Translations under genes and position numbers: made by a program | Source of the DNA: Phycisphaeraceae bacterium | Lineage (GTDB): Bacteria; Planctomycetota; Phycisphaerae; Phycisphaerales; UBA1924 | Assembly: GCA_019636625.1 (NCBI GenBank) | Contig: JAHBXE010000003.1 | Location: forward strand, 165,665-229,664 | Direction of reading: 5' to 3' | DNA length: 64,000 nt | The notes under the pieces: generated by a model | What the model was told of the DNA's origin: nothing | Databases searched by the model: none | Seen by the model: only the letters and a program-made list of their open reading frames with translations | In this document: one piece after another, positions 46,382 to 55,516 of the stretch | Layout of the letters: the number at the start of each line of letters is the position of its first letter | How positions within the stretch are numbered: the stretch's first letter is position 1

Positions 46382-47962
46382 ATGCGACGCCCATTCCTTT
46401 CCGCAGCAACCCTCATCGCCATCCTGGCCGGCGCGGCAAGCGCCCAGGTCTCCGCCGACACCGGTTGGTCCTACCAGGGCAAGGTCAATAACAACGGCGT
46501 CCCCGCCAACGGCTCGTACGACATGAGGTTCTCCCTCTTCGCCGACAACCTCGGCACGCTCCCCGTCGGCGCCCCAATCGTCGTCCCGAACATCGCCGTC
46601 GCCGACGGCCTCTTCACCACCCGCCTGGACTTCGGCGCCCAGTTCAACGGCTTCAAGCGTTGGCTCCGAATCGAGATCCGCCCCACCGGCGCCGGCAACT
46701 ACACCGCCCTTCCCCTCCAGGAAATCACCAGCACGCCCCAGGCCAACTTCTCTCTCGCCCCCTGGGCGACAAACGCCTCCGGCCACATCTCCTTCACCGG
46801 CGGCGCCGTCGGCATCGGAACCCAATCCCCGCAGACCAACCTGCACATCGCCAGCCCAGCCTCCATCACCAGCCTCATCGACACCACCGGCGGTGCCAAC
46901 GCCTGGACCATGACCATGTACCGCAACGCCAACGGTTCATGGGAAACCGGCACGTCCCGCTCCTATCTCAACGACAACTTCTGGATCAACCGTTCCGGTT
47001 CATCCAACGTCGCCTTCCAGCTCACGCCAAACGGCGCCCTCGGCCTCGGCACCAGCGCCGTGCCTTCCGCCAAGTTCCACGTCTTCGATCCCGCTTCCGT
47101 CACCACGATGGTCGAGACCGGCGGCGGCACCAACGCCTGGGCCAGGACCACATTCAAGAACCTCAACGGCTCCTGGGACATCGGCACCTCCCGAGGATTC
47201 CACAGCGATGCGTTCTACATCTCCCGCGCCGGGTCCTCCGCCATCGCCTTGCAAGTCTTCCCCTCCGGACAGGTCGCCATCGGCGACCCCGTCGCGTCCG
47301 GCGCCAAGCTCCATGTCTACGACCCCGCCTCCGTCACCAGCCTGGTCGAAACCGGCGGTGGCACCAACGCCTGGGCCAAGACCACCTACAAGACCGGCAA
47401 CGGCTCCTGGGATATCGGCACCTCCCGCGGCTTCAACGGCGACAGCTTCTACATCTACCGCGCCGGCGCCGCATCGGTCGCGCTTCAGGTCCTTCCCTCC
47501 GGTGTCACCGCCGTCCAGTCCCTCATGATCACCGGCGGCGCGGACCTCGCCGAGCCCTTCGAAGTCAGCTCCCCCGCCGACACGGTCCAGCCCGGAATGG
47601 TCGTCGTCATCGACGAGAACAACCCGGGACAACTCCGCCTCACCGACCACGCGTACGACACCAAGGTCGCCGGCATCATCTCCGGCGCCAACGGCCTCTC
47701 CCCCGGGATGGTCATGAAGTCCGAGGACTCCACCCTCACCTCCGGCTCGCACCCCGTCGCCATGACGGGCCGCGTCTGGTGCTACGTCGACGCCACCTTC
47801 GGCGCCATCAAGCCCGGCGACCGCCTGACAACCTCCACAACACCGGGTCACGCCATGAAGGCCGACGACCAGGCCCGCTCCAACGGCGCCGTCATCGGAA
47901 AGGCCATGACCGAGCTCCAGCAGGGCAAGGGCCTCGTTCTCGTCCTCGTAAACCTCCAGTAA
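46382..47962 (+). CDS. Secreted repeat protein with adhesin/fibre-like architecture
   Basis: The 526-residue protein has a signal peptide, an N-terminal beta domain with WSYQGKVNNNGVPANGSYDM, then VGIGT..P elements and three similar units of about 70 residues (for example HVYDPASVTSLVETGGGTNAW ending WDIGTSRGF). The C-terminal domain (about 385-526, ADLAEPFEVSS ... VDATFGAIKPGDRLTTS) resembles a conserved secreted-protein cap. The VGIGT pattern is common in tail-fibre-like bacterial proteins. It is the first of a co-directed set and divergent from the ECF gene, which might control it. Confidence 0.8.
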   Translation: MRRPFLSAATLIAILAGAASAQVSADTGWSYQGKVNNNGVPANGSYDMRFSLFADNLGTLPVGAPIVVPNIAVADGLFTTRLDFGAQFNGFKRWLRIEIRPTGAGNYTALPLQEITSTPQANFSLAPWATNASGHISFTGGAVGIGTQSPQTNLHIASPASITSLIDTTGGANAWTMTMYRNANGSWETGTSRSYLNDNFWINRSGSSNVAFQLTPNGALGLGTSAVPSAKFHVFDPASVTTMVETGGGTNAWARTTFKNLNGSWDIGTSRGFHSDAFYISRAGSSAIALQVFPSGQVAIGDPVASGAKLHVYDPASVTSLVETGGGTNAWAKTTYKTGNGSWDIGTSRGFNGDSFYIYRAGAASVALQVLPSGVTAVQSLMITGGADLAEPFEVSSPADTVQPGMVVVIDENNPGQLRLTDHAYDTKVAGIISGANGLSPGMVMKSEDSTLTSGSHPVAMTGRVWCYVDATFGAIKPGDRLTTSTTPGHAMKADDQARSNGAVIGKAMTELQQGKGLVLVLVNLQ

Positions 47963-47986
47963 CGCCCCCGACGCAGGAAGCTCCAC

Positions 47987-48985
47987 ATGACACGCCTCCT
48001 CTCCATCATCCTCCTCGCCGCCGCCCACGCCGCGGCACAGCCCGCCGACAAACTCCCACGCCCCACCACGGGATTGATCACGCCAATCCCCGCCCAGGCC
48101 GTGCCCACCACGCCCCCGCCTCCGACAGCACCCCAGTGCCAGGTGATCATGCGACCGCTCCCCGGACGAGGCCCGGAGAACCCGGGCGATGCGGGCCAGC
48201 TCACCTGGAACGTCACATGGGACGCCAGCGTCTCCGCTGCGCAGCGAGCCGTCATCCAGTTCGCCCTCGACGAATGGCGCAACATCGTGCTCGACACCAC
48301 CAACCGCATCCCCAACCCCTACCCCATCACCATTCAGTTCACCGACTTCGGAGCGACCTCCACGCTTCTCGCACTCACAAGCGTGTCCTACTTTGTCGCC
48401 TCCGGCAACCTCTCCGGCGCCACCATGTCGTTCAACACCCGGACCTCGTTCTACGTCGACGCCACCCCAGGTGACGACTCCGAGTTCTCCTCACCAACCC
48501 CTCCGGCCGGAACCGACCTCCTCACCGTCGCCCGCCACGAGCTCGGCCACGCCGTCGGCTTCACGCAAACCGCCCGCATCGACGCCTGGCTCAGCAACGG
48601 CATCTTCGACGCCGCTCGACTCAACATCGGCACCGACACCACCACCGGCGTCGGCTTCCACACCAGCCCCTCCATCCATCCAAACGAACTCATGAACCCC
48701 AGCATCGGCCCCTCCACACGCCGACCCATCTCGCTCTACCCCTCCGCCGCCCTCGTCGCCCGCGCCTTCGAGTACCGCATCCCCATGTCCTTCATCGATC
48801 CCAACTCCCCCGGCAGCCTCCTCACCGGCACCGTCAACCAGCCCTACCAGACCATCGCCCAGGCTGCCTCCGCCCCCATCCTCCTCTTCGCGCCAACCAC
48901 CCACCACGTTCCCCTCAACACCATCGTCTCCGGATCGCGCACGTGGAGCGCCGCCCGCGGCGGTTCCATCATCGTCGCCCCATGA
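47987..48985 (+). CDS. Secreted metzincin-like zinc metalloprotease
   Basis: The 332-residue protein has a signal peptide and a Pro-rich spacer (about 19-50). The zinc site is HELGHAVGF (184-192), with a downstream LMNPSI that fits a Met-turn. The third ligand is uncertain because the usual HxxGxxH spacing is not obvious. The rest resembles matrixin-like folds. It lies 24 bp after the repeat protein and 16 bp before a dockerin protein, so an operon is likely. Confidence 0.75.
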   Translation: MTRLLSIILLAAAHAAAQPADKLPRPTTGLITPIPAQAVPTTPPPPTAPQCQVIMRPLPGRGPENPGDAGQLTWNVTWDASVSAAQRAVIQFALDEWRNIVLDTTNRIPNPYPITIQFTDFGATSTLLALTSVSYFVASGNLSGATMSFNTRTSFYVDATPGDDSEFSSPTPPAGTDLLTVARHELGHAVGFTQTARIDAWLSNGIFDAARLNIGTDTTTGVGFHTSPSIHPNELMNPSIGPSTRRPISLYPSAALVARAFEYRIPMSFIDPNSPGSLLTGTVNQPYQTIAQAASAPILLFAPTTHHVPLNTIVSGSRTWSAARGGSIIVAP

Positions 48986-49001
48986 AGAAAGGGACCAGCC
49001 C

Positions 49002-49430
49002 GTGAACTCGAAATCGCTCATCCTCGTGTCCGCTGGCTCACTCGCCACGTGCCCCACGCTCTCCCTCGCCCAGCCCTTTGATATCTCCTGGTCCGTCCTC
49101 GCCTCGGGCGGCGCGACCGCCGATGCCTCCGGCCCGTACACCCTCGGCGGCTCGATCGGCCAGCCCGCCGCCGCCCTTGTCGCCGCCGGTCCGTATCAGC
49201 TCCGCGCCGGCTTCTGGCCGGCCGCCGCCGCCGGACCGATCTCCTGCTACCCCAACTGCGACCAGTCCACCGGCTCCCCACTCCTCACCGCCAACGACTT
49301 CCAGTGTTTCCTCAACAAGTTCGCCGCCGGCGACACCTACGCCAACTGCGACGGATCCACCGGCTCGCCGCTGCTCACCGCCAACGACTTCCAGTGCTTC
49401 CTCAACAAGTTCGCCGCCGGATGCTCCTGA
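49002..49430 (+). CDS. Short secreted GC-type dockerin protein
   Basis: The 142-residue protein has a signal peptide, a short beta domain with YTLGGSIGQP and YQLRAGFWP (about 45-77), and two dockerin-like units. The tail is nearly identical, even at DNA level, to that of the 50799-52022 gene. It may be a minimal display protein or binding partner. The start is a GTG at 49002. Confidence 0.8.
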   Translation: MNSKSLILVSAGSLATCPTLSLAQPFDISWSVLASGGATADASGPYTLGGSIGQPAAALVAAGPYQLRAGFWPAAAAGPISCYPNCDQSTGSPLLTANDFQCFLNKFAAGDTYANCDGSTGSPLLTANDFQCFLNKFAAGCS

Positions 49431-49439
49431 CACCCCGGC

Positions 49440-50633
49440 CTACGCCAGCGTCAGCCTGATCCGTGTGTACAGCACCGGATACTCCACGCGGCACCGGAAC
49501 ACCCGAAACTCCTCCGGCCTCCACCCCATCCGCTTCATCGCGTACCCGAGAATCTCCCCGTACCGGGGCACCAGCGGTGTCGCCGCCGCGCCGATCCCAT
49601 CCCCCAGATACTCCGCCCGCTCCGTGAGCGAGAGCAAGTCATGCTCCCGGAACTCCGTCGAGCCGTCCAACGGGTGCGCGTACACGCGAACCTCCGGCGG
49701 CCGCGTGCCCCACACATCCCTGTGCATCAGGATGTCCCCGCAGAACACCTCCAGCGGCAGATCCACGACCTTGAACAGCATCACCTCCGCGCCGGGCATC
49801 GTCCCCGGCGCCGCCCCCTCCGCCCGTCGCGCCTCACCCGTGAAGTACGTCACCTCATCCGCCGGCCCAAGCCCGTGCCCGACCATCGTGTGGCTGCGGT
49901 AGCCCTGCCGGCTCACGGTAAGCCGGAACTCCGGCAGCGGCTGCGAGCAGAAGTCGCGCAGAAGCCCCACCGCGTCCGGGCCCGACTCCCGCGGATCAAG
50001 CGGCTCCGGCGGATTGGGCACAGCGCTCTCCCCTGCGTTGGCCGTCCGCCAGTGGTGCGCCGCCGTGTACAACGGCACGCTCTGCCGTGTGCGGTGCAGC
50101 CCCACCATCCCCTTGATGAACACGCCGTCCAGCATCGGCAGCCCCGCCGCCGACGGATGCACGATCTTCGTTGCGCAGAACACCCGTGCCTGCCGACCCC
50201 ACATCAATGAGTTCGCGCGGAACGCCGCCCGCTTGTGCTTCAGGTCGGAGCTCGAAACCGGCGTCGCTCCCTGTTCCGACACCATCGCCTCGAACGCGTC
50301 CCGGCTCCCCGCGTGCCGCGCGACAAGATTCTCGAACCGCTCGAACGCCCGTCGCGCTCTGGCAACAGCGTCCGCCGGCACTCCGTGAAGCTCCGCCGCG
50401 CTGAAAAACCGCTCCATCGCCCGCCGTCCCGGCAGCAGCGAGGCCAGCACCCTCGAATCGCCGGCCGTCGCCGCGCTGAACACGCTCCAGCTCAGGCTCT
50501 GATCGAGTTCCAACCGCCGACGCAACTCCGAAGCGCGGCGGGCGGGCGGCGACAAGCCTTCCAGAATCCCGGACAGCGCCGGGCGCAACTCCTGAAGAAC
50601 GCCCTGCGCCTCATTCAGAAACGGCGCCACCAC
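49440..50633 (-). CDS. Protein of unknown function
   Basis: The 397-residue protein is not recognised. The N-terminal half is helical and charged. A central segment (KHKRAAFRANSLMWGRQARVF) and the C-terminal half, with strands such as FRLTVSRQGYRSHTMVGHG and EVRVYAHPLDGSTEF, look like a mixed alpha/beta domain. No signal peptide, no membrane helix. It is divergent from the Kelch gene, whose promoter region has a perfect palindrome, so a regulatory role is possible but unproven. The start is a GTG at 50633. Confidence 0.7.
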   Translation of the reverse strand: MVAPFLNEAQGVLQELRPALSGILEGLSPPARRASELRRRLELDQSLSWSVFSAATAGDSRVLASLLPGRRAMERFFSAAELHGVPADAVARARRAFERFENLVARHAGSRDAFEAMVSEQGATPVSSSDLKHKRAAFRANSLMWGRQARVFCATKIVHPSAAGLPMLDGVFIKGMVGLHRTRQSVPLYTAAHHWRTANAGESAVPNPPEPLDPRESGPDAVGLLRDFCSQPLPEFRLTVSRQGYRSHTMVGHGLGPADEVTYFTGEARRAEGAAPGTMPGAEVMLFKVVDLPLEVFCGDILMHRDVWGTRPPEVRVYAHPLDGSTEFREHDLLSLTERAEYLGDGIGAAATPLVPRYGEILGYAMKRMGWRPEEFRVFRCRVEYPVLYTRIRLTLA

Positions 50634-50729
50634 GATCGGGTTTTGGTCGGACTTGCGAGGGATCTGTCTTCTCCAAGAACAACAGCCATTCTACATGCAA
50701 ACTCGCTCGGTGTGAAGATGTTGAGAAAA

Positions 50730-50773
50730 ATGTTGATCAACATATTGACCAAATCGATGCCATCTGGTAGTTT
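50730..50773 (+). promoter_or_regulatory. Candidate promoter with palindromic operator for Kelch gene
   Basis: ATGTTGATCAACAT (50730-50743) is a perfect 14-bp palindrome. It abuts a possible -35 TTGACC (50745-50750) with a 17-bp gap to TAGTTT (50768-50773). The ribosome site AGGAGG follows before the ATG at 50799. A regulator bound at the palindrome could repress or activate. Confidence 0.5.
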
Positions 50774-50798
50774 GACGCTCCCATAACAGGAGGTTCCC

Positions 50799-52022
50799 AT
50801 GCCCCACTCTCTGCTCCCCGCCCACGTTCGCACCCTCATCGCCGGCTTGGCCCTCTCCCTGGGTGCCGCGGCCAACGCCCAGTGCCAATGGACCCTTGCC
50901 TCCCCCGGTCGGCCCACCGTCCCCGGCGACCCACCCATCCGGCAGAACCACATGGGCGTCTTCGATTCCTTCCGATCCAAGATCATCGTCTTCGGCGGCT
51001 TCCTCGGCGGCTTCGGCTCCTACGGCGACACATGGTCGTGGAACGGAACCTCGTGGTCCTTGATCTCGGAAACGGGCCCCATCGCCCGCAGTGTTCACGC
51101 CATGGCCTACGACGCCGCGCGCGACCGCATCGTCCTCTTCGGCGGCAACGCCGGCGGCGCGCTCGGCGACACCTGGGAATGGGACGGTGAATCCTGGACC
51201 GAGGTCTTCCCCGCCACGTCTCCCCCCGCGCGCTTCAACCACGCCATGGCCTACGACAGCGTCCGCAACGTCGTGGTCCTCACCGGCGGGTTCGGTGCCG
51301 TGCGCTACGACGACACATGGGAGTTCAACGGTACCACGTGGACCCAGCGCACCGGCGGATTCACCAACTTCACCGGCCGCAACGGCCACGCCATGGAGTT
51401 CGACCCCAGCCGGAACAAAATGGTCATCTTCGGGGGCTTCATCACCGGCAACATTCGCGTCGGCGATACCTGGGAAATGGGGCCCTCCGGCTGGACGCAG
51501 GTCGCCACCACAGGCCCCAGCGGCCGCCAGTACACCGGCGGCCTCACCTACAACCCAGACACCCAGTTGATCTACCTCTTCGGCGGCCAAATCGGCCCCG
51601 CCAGCGGCGACCGCATGAATGACCTTTGGAGCTGGAACGGCACCGCCTGGTCCCTCGTTCACCCCGGAACGCCCGCGCCAACCCCCGTTCCGTCTACCGA
51701 ACCCAACCGACGCGACCAGCACATGACCATTTACGACCGCGCCCGTCGCCAGCTCGTCGTCTTCGGCGGCTTCCAGGGCACGGGCCTCGGCGGCGTTGCC
51801 GGCGACACGTGGACATTCACCTGCCCCGTCTCTTCCTGCTACCCCAACTGCGACCAATCCACCGGCTCCCCACTCCTCACCGCCAACGACTTCCAGTGCT
51901 TCCTCAACAAGTTCGCCGCCGGCGACACCTACGCCAACTGCGACGGCTCCACCGGGAACCCGCTCCTCACCGCCAACGACTTCCAGTGCTTCCTCAACAA
52001 GTTCGCCGCCGGATGCTCCTGA
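50799..52022 (+). CDS. Secreted Kelch-repeat protein with GC-type dockerin tail
   Basis: The 407-residue protein has a signal peptide of about 27 residues and at least five Kelch-type repeats ([10 protein letters not shown] ... [17 protein letters not shown] ... [17 protein letters not shown] ... DDTWEFNG). A dockerin tail ([28 protein letters not shown]) closes it. Kelch propellers bind proteins or glycans. AGGAGG precedes the ATG by 5 bases. No enzyme residues are apparent. Confidence 0.9.
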   Translation: MPHSLLPAHVRTLIAGLALSLGAAANAQCQWTLASPGRPTVPGDPPIRQNHMGVFDSFRSKIIVFGGFLGGFGSYGDTWSWNGTSWSLISETGPIARSVHAMAYDAARDRIVLFGGNAGGALGDTWEWDGESWTEVFPATSPPARFNHAMAYDSVRNVVVLTGGFGAVRYDDTWEFNGTTWTQRTGGFTNFTGRNGHAMEFDPSRNKMVIFGGFITGNIRVGDTWEMGPSGWTQVATTGPSGRQYTGGLTYNPDTQLIYLFGGQIGPASGDRMNDLWSWNGTAWSLVHPGTPAPTPVPSTEPNRRDQHMTIYDRARRQLVVFGGFQGTGLGGVAGDTWTFTCPVSSCYPNCDQSTGSPLLTANDFQCFLNKFAAGDTYANCDGSTGNPLLTANDFQCFLNKFAAGCS

Positions 52023-52100
52023 GTCCCGCGCGCAGCCTTTGCGCCCCGCCGGTTTTTGCCGCTTCTCTGGCGTGTCTCCCGTTCAACGGACGATCCTCCT

Positions 52101-52127
52101 CTCGCCGGGCCCTTCGCGCCCGGCGAG
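52101..52127 (+). promoter_or_regulatory. Strong hairpin between Kelch and collagen-like genes
   Basis: CTCGCCGGGC and GCCCGGCGAG form a perfect 10-bp stem with a 7-base loop. No T-run follows. It may be an mRNA-stability structure or a boundary between the two genes. Confidence 0.5.
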
Positions 52128-52173
52128 GGGAGGAATCCACACCGCGGCACTCGTCCGCCCACGGAGCCACGCC

Positions 52174-54369
52174 ATGCGATCGCTCTCCACCCTTATCCTC
52201 TTGACCGCTCCCGCCGCGCTCGCGCAACCCGTCGCCCTTGACCTCCCCCTCCCGCCCTCCGCCGCCGCGGCCGATGCCGCCTTTGTCCTTTTCGATCAAC
52301 CCTTCGGCGGCTCCCCCCTCGGACCCACCCTCCACCTCTGGAACACCCCGGCCGACAACGGTCTCCTCCGCGCCGAGCTGGACTTCGGCCTCCCCGCCCT
52401 CGGCCGCTGGGTCGGAGTCTCCCTCCGCACCCCTCCCGGAAACGGCCCCTTCTCCACCATCCCCATCCGCCAGTTCATCTCCTCGCCCATCGTCTCACCT
52501 CAACCCGTTCACATCGACCCCTCAACGCCCCCAGCACCACCAACCCGCCGTTCCACCGGTCACACCCAACCTCACCGAACCCCCAACGGCTCTCCCCCTT
52601 CCACCGAATCCACATTCCTGAACATTTACCCCACCAGCGCCGCCCACCCACCCGAAGGTCACGGCCCGGACGGCCCCGGCAACCCCGGTTGGCAGGCCGC
52701 CGGCCCGCACATCTACTACACCAACGGCAACGTCGGCATCGGCACGCCCGCCCCTGCCTTTCCCCTCCACATCGTCACCGCCGACCCCCGCGCCGTCGTC
52801 GCCACCACCTCCTCTCTCGTTCCCGTGTCCTACGCCGGCTCCTTCTCCGCCTCCTCCTCCCAGGGCCGCGGCGTTTACGGCTTCGCCTCCCACCCCTCAG
52901 GCACAAACTTCGGTGTCCAGGGACAATCCATCAGCTCCTCCGGCATCGGCGTCTTCGGCCTCGCCAGCAGCGCCTCGGGCACCACCGAGGGCGTCCGCGG
53001 CCATTCCTACAGCCCCGACGGCATCGGTGTCTTCGGCGTCGCCGGCGCATCCCTCGGCCCCACCACCGGCGTCCAGGGCCTCACCTTCAGCCCGAGCGGC
53101 GTCGCCCTCTCCGGACTCGCCGCCGCCCCGACAGGACCCAGCATCGCCGTCCGAGGCCAGGCCCCCTCCCCCGACGGCCACGCAGGCTACTTCCAGGGCC
53201 GCGGCTACTTCTCCGGCAACCTCGGCCTCGGCACAACCTCGCCAACCCAGGCCCTCGACGTCGTCGGCGCCATCGCCATCAACGGAACCACCGTCATCGA
53301 CTCGAGCGGACAATGGGTCGGCGCCGGAACGCCGGGCCCCACCGGCCCAACCGGAATCCAGGGACCCTCCGGCAATCAAGGACCCACCGGACCGACTGGA
53401 AACGACGGCCCAACCGGAGCCGCCGGCCCGACAGGTGCCACGGGAGCCACAGGTGTGGACGGTCCCACCGGCCCGACGGGCACCGCAGGTTCCAACGGCG
53501 CCACAGGTCCAACCGGTCCCTCAGGCGCCGACGGTCCAACCGGTCCCTCAGGCGCCGACGGTCCCACCGGCCCGATGGGTGCCGCAGGTTCCAATGGCGC
53601 TACAGGTCCAACCGGTCCCTCAGGCGCCGACGGTCCCACCGGCCCGACGGGCGCCGCAGGTTCCAACGGCGCTACAGGTCCAACCGGTCCCTCAGGCGCC
53701 GACGGTCCCACCGGGCCCACGGGCGCGGCAGGTTCAAACGGCGCCACAGGTCCAACCGGTCCCTCAGGCGCCGATGGTCCCACCGGGCCCACGGGTGCCG
53801 CAGGTTCCAATGGCGCCACAGGTCCAACCGGTCCCTCAGGCGCCGATGGTCCCACCGGGCCCACGGGCGCGGCAGGTTCCAACGGGGCCACAGGTCCAAC
53901 CGGCGCCACGGGTCCCACCGGCGCCGCCGCCTCGTGGACGACGGTCAAGAAGACTGCCGATCAAACCATCACCTCCAACAACACACTCGGCAACGACTCC
54001 GCCCTGACCTTCTCCATGGCCGCCAACACGAACTACGCCGCGAGGCTCGTCATCTTCTTCGACACCGGCGCAACGGAGGACTTCCAGTACGCCATCTCCG
54101 GCCCCTCGTCTCCAACCTACGTCCGCATCCGCCGCCGCCACTTCCCGCCCGGTTCCACCACCGCGACCAACGCCATGGACACCTCCGCCACCCCCGCCAC
54201 CAGCATCACCGGCACCGGCACCACCGGCGGCTTCATCGAGGCCGACATCGTCTGGCACAACGGGTCCAACGCCGGCACCTTCGCCTTCCAATGGGCCCAG
54301 AACACCAGCGGCGCTACCGCCACCACCGTCCGCGCGGGGTCGTACATCGACTACATGACCGTGCCGTAA
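52174..54369 (+). CDS. Secreted collagen-like (GPTG repeat) surface protein
   Basis: The 731-residue protein has a signal peptide, a variable domain like that of the 46382 protein, a [14 protein letters not shown] element and about five VFG/VYG-type units. Residues 388-585 are about 66 Gly-X-Y triplets, mainly GPT, GAA and GSN, which can form a collagen-like triple helix. A C-terminal beta domain (about 587-731, with [16 protein letters not shown]) could act as a trimer head. The repeat DNA is a 72-bp minisatellite. It probably acts as a surface fibre or adhesin. Confidence 0.88.
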   Translation: MRSLSTLILLTAPAALAQPVALDLPLPPSAAAADAAFVLFDQPFGGSPLGPTLHLWNTPADNGLLRAELDFGLPALGRWVGVSLRTPPGNGPFSTIPIRQFISSPIVSPQPVHIDPSTPPAPPTRRSTGHTQPHRTPNGSPPSTESTFLNIYPTSAAHPPEGHGPDGPGNPGWQAAGPHIYYTNGNVGIGTPAPAFPLHIVTADPRAVVATTSSLVPVSYAGSFSASSSQGRGVYGFASHPSGTNFGVQGQSISSSGIGVFGLASSASGTTEGVRGHSYSPDGIGVFGVAGASLGPTTGVQGLTFSPSGVALSGLAAAPTGPSIAVRGQAPSPDGHAGYFQGRGYFSGNLGLGTTSPTQALDVVGAIAINGTTVIDSSGQWVGAGTPGPTGPTGIQGPSGNQGPTGPTGNDGPTGAAGPTGATGATGVDGPTGPTGTAGSNGATGPTGPSGADGPTGPSGADGPTGPMGAAGSNGATGPTGPSGADGPTGPTGAAGSNGATGPTGPSGADGPTGPTGAAGSNGATGPTGPSGADGPTGPTGAAGSNGATGPTGPSGADGPTGPTGAAGSNGATGPTGATGPTGAAASWTTVKKTADQTITSNNTLGNDSALTFSMAANTNYAARLVIFFDTGATEDFQYAISGPSSPTYVRIRRRHFPPGSTTATNAMDTSATPATSITGTGTTGGFIEADIVWHNGSNAGTFAFQWAQNTSGATATTVRAGSYIDYMTVP
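53335..53930 (+). repeat. Collagen-coding minisatellite, 72-bp unit
   Basis: About 66 Gly-X-Y codon triplets. From about 53479 a 24-residue (72-bp) unit starting [19 protein letters not shown] recurs about five times with only a few silent or conservative changes. Copy number is likely to vary between strains. Confidence 0.9.
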
Positions 54370-54382
54370 CTCCGGGCCAGCC

Positions 54383-54841
54383 TCACGCGGCCTTCGGCAG
54401 CGGGCAACTCGTCTCCTGACCGGCGCACGCCACCAGCGACCACGCCAGAATGTCCCGCATCGTCACGACCCCCACGCACCCGCCCCGTGCATCCACCACC
54501 GGCAGGCACGTCACCCGCCGATCCAGCATCCGCCGCCCCGCCTCGCCGATGGGCGTGCTCTCCTCGCACGTCACCACCGGGCGCGACATGACCTGGTGCG
54601 CCCGCTTGGTCAGCGTCGCCGCATCCTGCGCCCGCTCGTTCACGCGGTCCACAAACGGGCTCAGGTGCCGCAACAGATCCCGGTCCGAAATCACACCCAC
54701 CACGCGCCCACCTTCCACCACCACAAGATGGTGGAACCCCACCGAGTTGAACAACTCCCGCACCCGCCGCAACGACTCATCCATCGCCACGCTTGCCACC
54801 CGCCGCGTCATGATCGTCCCGACGACCGCTTCGTTTGCCAT
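54383..54841 (-). CDS. Tandem CBS-domain protein
   Basis: The 152-residue protein has two CBS domains (about 8-62 and 75-132): MTRRVASVAMDESLRRVREL, VVVEGGRVVGVISDRDLL, then VMSRPVVTCEE and PVVDARGGCVGVVTMRDIL. CBS pairs bind adenine nucleotides and sense energy. No effector domain is attached. The start at 54841 follows GAGGG. It converges with the collagen-like gene. Confidence 0.92.
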   Translation of the reverse strand: MANEAVVGTIMTRRVASVAMDESLRRVRELFNSVGFHHLVVVEGGRVVGVISDRDLLRHLSPFVDRVNERAQDAATLTKRAHQVMSRPVVTCEESTPIGEAGRRMLDRRVTCLPVVDARGGCVGVVTMRDILAWSLVACAGQETSCPLPKAA

Positions 54842-54948
54842 GGTGCCCTCAGCTATGTCTATCGACCCGCGGCGACCGCCCCATAAGCACCCCGGCCCAG
54901 ACCCGGCGCCCCGGCCCACGCGGGCACGATCAACACGCCGGAGCCCGT

Positions 54949-55497
54949 TCAAGGCTTCGCCACGAACACCCCCGTCGCGTTCACCACCAAGACCTTCCCA
55001 TCGACCTGCGCAATGCTCCCCACGATCACAACCTCCGACAACTCCTTGATCCCGTGCTGCCCCTTGATCGAAGCCTTCAGCGGCGCGCCGCCCTCATCCA
55101 CCACCCGGATGGTCGCCGCGTGCGCCGCAATGTCTTCTTTGGTATCGCAACAGTAATCCCACGGGGTGTTGCAGCAGGCCTCCCCCTTGTCCGTGACGCA
55201 TGGTTTGAGCCCGGACCCGACGATCGTGAAGACCGCCCGCCCCGCGATGAACGGGTCGCGGCTTCCACCGACAAGGCCCTGAATGACGACCGTGTCGCCG
55301 GCCTTTGCAGACTTCTTGACCTCTTCCGGCGTCCGGCCTTCACCGGGCCCGGTAGACAGAAACAGGCTGCCCGGCAGGACAGCGTCGCCCGACGATCCCG
55401 ACGGGGTCCCCGGCGCGCCAGACGCCTGTGGACCAGGCTTGTCACAGCCCACAGCCATGAGCAGGACACACACCACGACCGGAGAGAAGCACTTCAT
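54949..55497 (-). CDS. Lipoprotein with Cys-rich TPWDYCC motif
   Basis: The 182-residue protein has a lipoprotein signal with lipobox LMAVGC (Cys20 approximately). The mature part has a beta-rich OB-like fold: VVIQGLVGG, AVFTIVGSG, ATIRVVD, VVIVGSI. GEACCNTPWDYCC near residue 118 is a striking pair of Cys doublets that could bind a metal. It is last in the exporter operon and follows the first permease by 19 bp. A metal-handling role is inferred. Confidence 0.78.
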   Translation of the reverse strand: MKCFSPVVVCVLLMAVGCDKPGPQASGAPGTPSGSSGDAVLPGSLFLSTGPGEGRTPEEVKKSAKAGDTVVIQGLVGGSRDPFIAGRAVFTIVGSGLKPCVTDKGEACCNTPWDYCCDTKEDIAAHAATIRVVDEGGAPLKASIKGQHGIKELSEVVIVGSIAQVDGKVLVVNATGVFVAKP

Positions 55498-55516
55498 GAT
55501 CAACTCCCTTTCCATG

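Noticed and set aside
53335..53930. Possible CRISPR-like or other non-coding repeat
   Set aside because: Every repeat is a multiple of three and codes for Gly-X-Y triplets within an intact gene.
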